From contig JANQKZ010000046.1 in the NCBI GenBank assembly GCA_028280845.1, positions 1 to 46,992 of the forward strand: 46,992 bases of DNA. Direction: 5' to 3'. How positions within the stretch are numbered: position 1 is the first letter of the stretch; the number at the start of each line of letters is the position of its first letter. The notes under the pieces were generated by a model, which saw nothing but the letters and a program-made list of their open reading frames with translations, did no database searches and was not told where the DNA came from. A program made the position numbers and the translations under genes. Source of the DNA: Opitutales bacterium (GTDB taxonomy: Bacteria > Verrucomicrobiota > Verrucomicrobiia > Opitutales > JABSRG01). Of the stretch, positions 16,698-23,140 are shown piece by piece.

Positions 16698-18437
16698 TTA
16701 TTGATCTGCGGCGAATTCCCATTGCTCTTTAGGGGCTGGGTTGGTCTTAGTCTTCCAGGTCTCCACGAGCTTCTTCAGGGCAGGATAATCGCTGTAGCTG
16801 CCTGGATGCTTCTGAGTCAATGCCAAGTCCGCGAACTTCATTAGAAGTTTGTATTTGTCCGTCTTCTGGAACTCGTCGTCACCCAGAGTAGTAATCGCGT
16901 GATAGGGTTTGTCCTTACCACCGAGCTTACCAAAGTAGAACCCCTCAAAATCTGGAACCTGCGCGATCAATCCGCATGGAGGAAGGTTCTTATCCCGGTT
17001 GGCGACAACCTCCGCAATCTTCTGATTCTCGGTCCACATTCCATTCTTGATCCATCTATCTTTGCGTTTGGACCTTGGAGAGTCTGCGTCGTGAACGATC
17101 GTGTATGGGGTGCCAAACTGATTCAGGATCTTCGCGAAGAGAACCAAGTTGGCCTTCCCCATACAGTTAACGACATTGCACCACAGGCCACCCGAAACAT
17201 GACTGACCGTAAGGGCATGATTCAGGACAGCCTGTTCGGTCTCGCCTTCGACCAGAATTGCGTGGTCCGCGAAGAAGAACTCACTAACCGTTGGATGGCA
17301 TGAACGGATCATCCGAAGCTTCGTTCGATCATCTTCAGTGAACTCCGCCGCCTCCGAGCTAAATACTCGCGGTGATCCTGAGACGCCCTTCTCCACGCGC
17401 ATGATGGTCGTATGCGGCTTTGAAACGTCGATAAATATGGGTGAGTGAGTGCAGGTAAGGACCTGCCACTCATCGATTGCTGCCAACCCATACAGGGCAT
17501 CACGCGCCGCCCTAATCATCGGCGGATGCAGAAATGACTCGGGTTCTTCCAAAAGCAGCATGCGCTGCCTACCAGGATCGATCTTCTTTGTTCCCTTCTT
17601 CGCTCGACCTATCTCTACAAGGGTGCCAAGAGCCGACCAAAGGAACGCTCGTCTCATTCCCGCACCTTGGTGACTCAAGGGAACAGACGCGCCACCGGGT
17701 GAAGCCACCCGGACGTGACTTCCGGCAGCGATAATCTTGTCTGGGTCAATCTTGCCTACCGACTGCCGGAGTGAAACTCGGTGACCAGGGAAGATTTCAT
17801 CGAGCTTGTTGGAGATCTTGTCACAAGCATCATCGAGTTCCTTCTGGGCGCCCTCCGCGAATTCATCTGCCAGTGCCTGTAGCTCACCAAGCACATTTGC
17901 CGCCTTCTTGGTGTCCTTCTTCAAGGCGTCCTTGGCTGCCGCCGTCAGAATTTCTACTACTTGGGCCTCTGTCTTCTCGGGATCGTCAGTCGGCCGAACC
18001 CTTAGGGGAATGGGGATGCGACTGGTGATAAGGGTGTCCCAGCCCCCCATCCCTCCTGCCTCCCATTTCTTTCCGCCTTCATCCCAAGAGAACTTCGCGG
18101 CTTTCTTATCTGGCTCCGCCCATTCCCACTTCGCCTGAACAACCTTTCCATAGTTTGGGTCATCGTATTCCCACTTCTCACCGAGAGCGTCTCGATCCTC
18201 ATCGGTAAGGTCGGAAAAAAGGCCCCCAATAGAAATGGCATTGGTTGGGTCTTCATCTCTGAAGCAGTTGATCGGCAGGGCTGCGCCAGTGCTCGCGAAT
18301 GCCTCGTAGGCGTCCAAAACGGAAGACTTTCCCACGTTATTCTGCCCGATCAGCACTACGATTTCGCCGATCGGAACCTCGACTCCCGGATCGCCAATAC
18401 TTGCGAAATTCTTGATGGTGAGTGCGCGAAGTATCAT
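16698..18437 (-). CDS. OLD-family ATP-dependent nuclease (AAA ATPase plus TOPRIM)
   Basis: A 579-residue overcoming-lysogenization-defect (OLD) protein. The N-terminal SMC-like ATPase has Walker A GQNNVGKSS (residues 31-39), a helical insertion, the ABC-type region with Walker B RMLLLEEPESFLHPP, and the switch His in TCTHSPIFI. From about residue 390 a TOPRIM nuclease domain carries the metal-binding Glu in AILVEGETEQAVL and the DxD in IVHDADSPR. OLD proteins cut DNA and many act in phage defence; class 2 forms pair with UvrD-like helicases (Gabija). No helicase lies next to it, so it resembles class 1 stand-alone OLD. It is flanked by attC-like sites, making it unusually large cassette cargo. 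Confidence 0.88.
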   Translation of the reverse strand: MILRALTIKNFASIGDPGVEVPIGEIVVLIGQNNVGKSSVLDAYEAFASTGAALPINCFRDEDPTNAISIGGLFSDLTDEDRDALGEKWEYDDPNYGKVVQAKWEWAEPDKKAAKFSWDEGGKKWEAGGMGGWDTLITSRIPIPLRVRPTDDPEKTEAQVVEILTAAAKDALKKDTKKAANVLGELQALADEFAEGAQKELDDACDKISNKLDEIFPGHRVSLRQSVGKIDPDKIIAAGSHVRVASPGGASVPLSHQGAGMRRAFLWSALGTLVEIGRAKKGTKKIDPGRQRMLLLEEPESFLHPPMIRAARDALYGLAAIDEWQVLTCTHSPIFIDVSKPHTTIMRVEKGVSGSPRVFSSEAAEFTEDDRTKLRMIRSCHPTVSEFFFADHAILVEGETEQAVLNHALTVSHVSGGLWCNVVNCMGKANLVLFAKILNQFGTPYTIVHDADSPRSKRKDRWIKNGMWTENQKIAEVVANRDKNLPPCGLIAQVPDFEGFYFGKLGGKDKPYHAITTLGDDEFQKTDKYKLLMKFADLALTQKHPGSYSDYPALKKLVETWKTKTNPAPKEQWEFAADQ

Positions 18438-18454
18438 CGTGTTATATTTCCTTA

Positions 18455-18549
18455 ACCCAACAGTACTTATTAGGGTATTTTAGGGAGGATAACTTACCGC
18501 TTTGGGGTAAACAATCCTGTTCGACCGGGAGGTCGCTAAGGGGTTGGGG
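18455..18549 (-). other. R-type attC-like element, copy 2 (site 7)
   Basis: A 95-bp element upstream of the OLD gene. On the minus strand it runs from CCCCAAC to GTTGGGT (perfect GTTRRRY). The interior stem AGGAT...TTACC / GGTAA...ATCCT is conserved with the other three copies. Confidence 0.7.
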
Positions 18550-18713
18550 AGGAGTGATTTAGTAGGGGGATAAACTGACGGAAAACTGGGGGATTTTGGG
18601 GGTGCACGATAGAGGGTGGTCCTAACACGCGCGCGTATTCGTACAAAATTAAGGGATACCCCCGGAATATCGGGGAGGGGTCACGACGACAAAGGATAAC
18701 TTGTTGGCCGTTA

Positions 18714-18933
18714 TTATTGATATAGAACAAGGAAAAGATGACCATGCGAAAGCGAGAGGATTACCTCATCCCCCTTTACTAACATTCCAGTGACTTCCAA
18801 TCCGTCCGGAACAGGGGAGGGGACTACAACAAGCCTCCTTCCCTTGCACCCGGCAAATTTCTACTGATTCACTCTCCAGGTCAAAATCCAAAAAAGGCAG
18901 ATTTTTGCGGAGAAGGGAACAGATGGGATCCAT
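18714..18933 (-). pseudogene. Truncated copy of an unknown repeated island gene (copy 1)
   Basis: From ATG 18933 the frame reads MDPICSLLRKNLPFLDFDLE up to CRVQGK. It then needs a +1 shift to continue as RRLVVVPSPVPDGLEV and LVKGDEVILSLS, before diverging from the intact-length copy and stopping at 18714. The same gene at 22097-22616 carries the same shift. The family is not recognised. The remnant sits upstream of R-type element copy 2. Confidence 0.55.
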
Positions 18934-19083
18934 GAGCACCCAGAGTTATGCGGTATCCAAGGCTAACCGGCTGTGTGGGCCTCTCGATAGCCGGCACAGG
19001 CTAAACAACGGGTCTTCAGGAATCGGATCCGGGCACAAAAAGGCACCAAGCACTAAGCCAAGGGGCCGGACCGGATGTTGGGG
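18747..19083. repeat. Direct repeat of about 337 bp (first copy)
   Basis: Nearly identical to 22430-22764. It comprises the first half of the repeated unknown gene plus about 150 bp upstream, and ends in both copies at GTTGGGG, which looks like a GTTRRRY recombination box. Within the upstream part are CCGGCT...AGCCGG arms. Confidence 0.85.
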
Positions 19084-19096
19084 CCTTGCGAAATAA
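19077..19096. repeat. Copy of the lepB 3' terminus
   Basis: This 20-bp stretch matches the last 20 bp of lepB including its stop codon (13803-13822) with one mismatch. It begins exactly at the GTTGGGG that ends the 337-bp repeat. Confidence 0.7.
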
Positions 19097-19161
19097 TGGA
19101 TCTCAAACTAGAAAAGGGTGCTGTCCTTCGACACTGATCCCTAAAAACCGTAAGGCTCTAA

Positions 19162-19629
19162 TCAATTCTCATTATCAATGATAAGAGAAAACTTTCCCCA
19201 CTTTGCCTCTAACAGTAGAAATTCCTGCCCAAATTCGTATAGAATCGAGGACACGATTGCGATATTTCTATGTTGGGTATCATCACCTGAAACCTGAAGG
19301 GGGTAGGAAAGCGACATCTGGAATTCCAGTAAATTTCCACTCTCGGTCGAGATAGGATTTCCCGAGAATCGAACAGCGATCGGAGATTCGGCTAATATCA
19401 ATGATTCTACGCTTATTCTATCGTGGCCCGGTCCATGGTGGACCGTTCTATGGTGGCCCGTTGTAATCCCCGCAAAACGGATTTCTCCTTCCTTTTCACC
19501 AATGTTGTACCTTAGCGAAAAATAGAGATTCTCAGTTTCCTCGAGCGATGCTTCTTTACCGTGCGTTGCAGCAACCTGGATCGAGAGTAGTATCGGCAGG
19601 TAAATCAGGTAAAAACTTCGTGTGATCAT
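19162..19629 (-). CDS. Small secreted hypothetical protein
   Basis: About 155 residues from ATG 19629, preceded by a GGAAAG ribosome-binding sequence. A longer frame from a TTG at 19650 would begin inside the neighbouring R-type element and is less likely. A signal peptide is visible (SFYLIYLPILLSIQVAATHG). The mature part is beta-rich (NLYFSLRYNIGEKEGEIRFA, FQMSLSYPLQVSG) with a histidine-rich patch (GHHRTVHHGPGHD). It is not recognised as a known family. No convincing attC-like site follows its stop. Function unknown. Confidence 0.5.
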   Translation of the reverse strand: MITRSFYLIYLPILLSIQVAATHGKEASLEETENLYFSLRYNIGEKEGEIRFAGITTGHHRTVHHGPGHDRISVESLILAESPIAVRFSGNPISTESGNLLEFQMSLSYPLQVSGDDTQHRNIAIVSSILYEFGQEFLLLEAKWGKFSLIIDNEN

Positions 19630-19644
19630 ACTTTCCTTTCTTTT

Positions 19645-19730
19645 GTCCAACAGTCCTTATTAAGGTATTTTTTGGGAAGATAAGGAAGATAACTTGCCGC
19701 CTTGGGGGTAGCAATCCTGTTCGAGCGATG
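19645..19730 (-). other. R-type attC-like element, copy 3 (site 8)
   Basis: Bounded on the left by GTCCAAC (minus strand GTTGGAC, a perfect GTTRRRY). It contains an extra short duplication (gataaggaagataac) compared with the other copies, and its right boundary box is not recognisable. The stem segments are still present in altered form. Confidence 0.6.
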
Positions 19731-19743
19731 GGAAGATAACTCC

Positions 19744-19800
19744 TTACTGTGAATAATTGATCGGGGGATTTGCCTGGTAAACTTCTCCCTGGATGGCTCT
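19744..19800 (-). pseudogene. 3' remnant of the repeated unknown gene (copy 3)
   Basis: On the minus strand the fragment reads GEVYQANPPINYSQ followed by a stop, matching the C-terminus EEVYQANHPINYSQ of the copy at 22097-22616. Only the last roughly 17 codons are left, again right beside an R-type element. Confidence 0.55.
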
Positions 19801-19999
19801 GTCTTAGCCATAGCAAATAATAACGGTCTTTTGCATTAGTGATTCAAACAAAAGTCCCGCTTCCCTTCGGGTTCTCGCCCTGCTTCGAATCTGCGATCGC
19901 AGACAGCTAAGGTCACGCGGCGGGCGCACTGACTCTCCTTTTCTGCTGAGAAGGAATCAAATTCCAGGCACTACTTGACGGAGAAATTCTACTATTCTT
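19801..19999. other. Non-coding interval with a perfect 14-bp palindrome
   Basis: No gene is visible. The sequence TCTGCGATCGCAGA at 19890-19903 is a perfect palindrome, set in a GC-rich patch unlike the AT-rich NACHT gene that follows. No attC boundary boxes could be assigned. Confidence 0.4.
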
Positions 20000-21970
20000 T
20001 TAGATTTCATTTACTAGATCTGATAAATCATCGGAGCACTCTGTATCAATTTTATCAATAAGATTATATACTTCTTCATAGATCAAAGCTACATTAAAGA
20101 ATTGAGCTAAAATACAGTTAATTAGATGGAAATTTTTTGAATTATTGTAAGTACTCTTTGAGTTTTCTCCTACTACAAATGGTTTATCCAACGGAATTGA
20201 AGAATCTTTTACCTTTCTCAGATTTTGTTCAATTACAGTAGGGCTAATCCTATGAAAAATCTGGGGCTCTTTTTCTTGGATTAAGTCTAGAATCTGATAA
20301 TCCTTTCCATGTCCGATAGTGACAATGAATACCGTTTTTTGGTAATAGAAGGATATGTTTTTTCGAAATACAAAATTTTTCTCGATTCCTTGCCCTCGCT
20401 CAAATTCATTTCCTTGGAACGGCTCCTCTAAGAGACCCTTTAAACTTTCATCTGACACTTCTTTGATTACTTCAATCTCGGCAATACAATCAAAAAGTAA
20501 TGATTTTCTGTATTCTAGATCAAATGGTTTAACCCTTCGATTTGAAAAGTTTCTGAGAAATGTATTTTGATGCTTTACGAAATTCTCCAAACACTCCTTT
20601 AAAAGGGTTTTTCTGAAACTTCCGTAGTCAATCTCCACACAAAGCTCAATTATATTTAAATAAGACCAAAAATTGTTTTTCCTATATAGCCGTAACAGTA
20701 TATCTTCTTGTTTTCCCTTTGAATCCATGCAAATAAACATAGCAGCGAAATATTCCTGAAGTGATTTATGTGTCCATTTGTAAGTATTTCCTTCTTTAAG
20801 AAAGATTGGTACTGTATGGATTAAATCTCTTAAGAAATCGGCTGCGGAAAATTTAATCCCAGGAATGTTTCTTTCAAAATCAGATAAAACATCTATTAGT
20901 CGTTCCTTAAGGAAGTCTAATTTGTTTTCATGAATTAAACACCAAAAGCCTAATCTCCGGAGTATCTTATGAAAGTCTCCAGAATCCAATTTGCAGTGCT
21001 TTTGATGAATATAACCAGGTCGTTTTGTTAGATCATGTGACTCAAATAATGCATCATAAACCTGACTGTAAAATAAGTATCGCTTCCTCGGAATGGATGG
21101 TTTGTGTCGGTAGGCACAATATAATAAACTAACGTATAATGGATTAGTTAAAAACTCTTCTAAATTTCTATCTCCGCTGTTTTCCAGCTCCTTAATAAGA
21201 TCTTTGGACAATCCTGTTTCGGCATCGTATTTCTTAATCAGTTGGTTTGCCTCTAGTTTGCTCAACGATTCTATGTGAATCCTCCTAAAGTCGTGGAACT
21301 CTGAAAGTTCTGGTTGTTCTCTGGAACTTATTAAAATAAATGTTTTGGGATGTTTATTTATAAAGCTTCGAATTTCTTGAAGAATTTCTAGAGTATCATC
21401 AATCGGAATTTCATCGAATCCATCGAAAAATAAGAGAACTGGTAAATCAACAAAGAATTGAGAGCTGGAATCAACCGGCATTCCAATAGACTTAAAAATT
21501 TCTTCTGTTAAATTTTGATTTCCTTTAAAATTACGTAATTCGAATAATATTGGAAAATAATTCTTCCTTTCAATTAGGGTCTTTATTATCCACTTAACTG
21601 CAGTGGATTTTCCCATCCCAGCTCTATCTACAAGTAACTGGCGTTTTCCAAACGGAAAAATATCAAAATCCTTGTCTAGGGAAATTTTTGGTTCCAATTC
21701 TGGAGTAGCTATAGTTAATGGGACATATAAGTCAGTTAGCTTTTTGGGTGAATTCTGAAACGCTATTGTATGAATTACAGAACATTTCCCATACAAATCA
21801 GAAATATATTTGGTCAAAGATCTAGCAACTATTCGCTCCGTACGTTTCCGATTTTTTCCGCTTTTTAAATAATGGTGTAGAGTTGAAATAACTATATCTG
21901 TAATTATGGATTCAGCAAAAGGAATGCCGAGTTTTGCTGCAGCATTTAATGTTAAGCTTTCTAAAACCAT
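20000..21970 (-). CDS. NACHT-domain STAND NTPase, probable defence protein
   Basis: A 656-residue protein. The N-terminal roughly 100 residues are helical with no recognised effector. The NACHT module follows: Walker A AGMGKST (117-123), Walker B with the extended acidic motif LLFFDGFDEIP (about 179-189), sensor LISSREQPEL, and a winged-helix region including WTHKSLQEYFAAMF. The C-terminal roughly 220 residues lack leucine-rich repeats. Bacterial NACHT proteins are known from published work to protect against phages. That role is inferred here from family and from location in an island with an OLD nuclease. The gene is markedly AT-rich compared with the flanking chromosome, a sign of transfer. 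Confidence 0.85.
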   Translation of the reverse strand: MVLESLTLNAAAKLGIPFAESIITDIVISTLHHYLKSGKNRKRTERIVARSLTKYISDLYGKCSVIHTIAFQNSPKKLTDLYVPLTIATPELEPKISLDKDFDIFPFGKRQLLVDRAGMGKSTAVKWIIKTLIERKNYFPILFELRNFKGNQNLTEEIFKSIGMPVDSSSQFFVDLPVLLFFDGFDEIPIDDTLEILQEIRSFINKHPKTFILISSREQPELSEFHDFRRIHIESLSKLEANQLIKKYDAETGLSKDLIKELENSGDRNLEEFLTNPLYVSLLYCAYRHKPSIPRKRYLFYSQVYDALFESHDLTKRPGYIHQKHCKLDSGDFHKILRRLGFWCLIHENKLDFLKERLIDVLSDFERNIPGIKFSAADFLRDLIHTVPIFLKEGNTYKWTHKSLQEYFAAMFICMDSKGKQEDILLRLYRKNNFWSYLNIIELCVEIDYGSFRKTLLKECLENFVKHQNTFLRNFSNRRVKPFDLEYRKSLLFDCIAEIEVIKEVSDESLKGLLEEPFQGNEFERGQGIEKNFVFRKNISFYYQKTVFIVTIGHGKDYQILDLIQEKEPQIFHRISPTVIEQNLRKVKDSSIPLDKPFVVGENSKSTYNNSKNFHLINCILAQFFNVALIYEEVYNLIDKIDTECSDDLSDLVNEI

Positions 21971-21988
21971 ATTTATTTCTATTTAATA

Positions 21989-22080
21989 GGACAGTAATTA
22001 TTAGGGTATTTTTTAGTAGGATAACTTACCGCTCTGAAATAAGCAATCCTGTTCGAACGGGAGTTCACTAAGGGGCTGTA
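21989..22080 (-). other. R-type attC-like element, copy 4 (site 9)
   Basis: The most diverged copy. The conserved core (TTACCGCTCTGAAATAAG and AATCCTGTTCGAACGGGAG on the plus strand) is present, but the boundary next to the NACHT gene (minus strand CTGTCCTATT) no longer fits GTTRRRY. It lies 17 bp from the stop of the repeated unknown gene. Confidence 0.6.
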
Positions 22081-22096
22081 GAGGAGCGAATGATCC

Positions 22097-22616
22097 TTAC
22101 TGCGAATAATTAATCGGATGATTTGCCTGATAGACTTCCTCGTGGACGGCATCTCTTACCCTGTGGCCTGTCCTGTTCTGGAAGTCGTGGCCAAAATTCA
22201 CGAACCACAGGCTCCAGAAAACGATTCCTTGTTTAGGTAACGGTTTTGATGCCGATTTTTCCTGAACAGTCGCCGGCCAATCGGAAATCACAGGGTTTCT
22301 CACTGATGGCCTATTGACGGCCGAATTCCTGGTCGGCCAAGACGGCGGTTCCTGTATTGGAATTTTGGCTCCTCGATACTCGATATAGCGGTCTGTGACC
22401 ACAGTTAGTCCAAAAAGCCGCTGACCCTTCGAAAGCGAGAGGATTACCTCATCCCCCTTTACTAATATTCGAGTGACTTCCAATCCGTCCGGAACAGGGG
22501 AGGGGACTACAACAAGTCTCCTTCCCTTGCACCCGGTTAATTTCTACTGATTCGCTTTCCAGGTCAAAATCCCAAAAAGGCAGATTTTTGCTGAGATGGG
22601 AACAGATGGGATCCAT
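22097..22616 (-). pseudogene. Repeated unknown island gene, longest copy, one frameshift
   Basis: From ATG 22616 the frame reads MDPICSHLSKNLPFWDFDLE up to INRVQGK. A +1 shift then continues the protein as RRLVVVPSPVPDGLEVTRIL, KGDEVILSLSKGQRLFGLTV and onwards to NYSQ at 22097, about 170 residues in all. The downstream part alone is open from a TTG at 22483 (128 codons). The middle is beta-rich and the C-terminal part is basic and proline-rich; I do not recognise a family. Parts of it recur at 18714-18933 and 19744-19800. Either it is a pseudogene duplicated after damage, or the shift is programmed. Confidence 0.55.
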
Positions 22617-22764
22617 GAGCCCCCAGAGTTATGCGGTATCCAAGGCTTACCGGCTGTGTGGGTCTCGATAGCCGGCACAGGCTAAACAACGGTTCCTCAG
22701 GAATCGGATCCGAGCACAAAAAGGCACCAAGCACTAAGCCAAGGGGCCGGACCGGATGTTGGGG
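22430..22764. repeat. Direct repeat of about 335 bp (second copy)
   Basis: Counterpart of 18747-19083 with few differences. It covers the 5' half of the repeated unknown gene and its upstream region and ends at GTTGGGG. Beyond that point the two copies diverge completely. Confidence 0.85.
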
Positions 22765-22858
22765 GGACCCCCGGAAACGCTCATCCGGGTGGATGAACAT
22801 AGCCCATATAGCTGCTACGGGGATGCTTCCGCCACGGCCGATAAGGTTTGATGATCTG

Positions 22859-23047
22859 TCATATCCGACCCTCAGACAGGTTGAACTTCTCAGCGAGGGC
22901 CCAAGTCCTCATGCCTTTGAAAACGAATCGGACAATCGCTTTGTTTCGTACGGCGTAAAATATGAGTGGTTTTTTCGGCATAGCGGTATATTTTTTGAGG
23001 TTTACTGTGATTTTAGACGGAATAGCAGCAGCTCGAAATGCGACCAC
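22859..23047 (-). pseudogene. Possible helix-turn-helix protein remnant
   Basis: A short minus-strand frame reads RNKAIVRFVFKGMRTWALAE then KFNLSEGRI, a pattern close to the helix-turn-helix of transposase or sigma-like proteins. It meets TGA, after which the same frame continues QIIKPYRPWRK, as if the stop interrupted the recognition helix. The rest of 22765-23140 holds no other recognisable feature. No transposase catalytic domain or terminal repeats are seen. Confidence 0.3.
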
Positions 23048-23140
23048 TTCCCTAAGTCGTTGTTACACAGCAATATTTCGCACAATAAATATTATGTCTA
23101 ATTACGGATTCCGTTGGTGGCCAACCCTTTGCTTTTAAAT

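Noticed and set aside
18905-19096. Plus-strand frame ending like LepB (WGLAK)
   Set aside because: The LepB-like end comes from the 20-bp copy of the lepB terminus. The rest is the upstream part of the 337-bp repeat in a non-coding frame.
16698-21970. A known multi-gene defence system combining the OLD and NACHT genes
   Set aside because: They are separated by repeats, pseudogenes and a small secreted-protein gene, and OLD lacks a neighbouring helicase as in Gabija. Independent acquisition is simpler.
22564-22800. Minus-strand frame of 78 codons upstream of the repeated gene
   Set aside because: It crosses the end of the direct repeat into unrelated sequence, and the MDPICS frame starting at 22616 explains the conserved coding part better.
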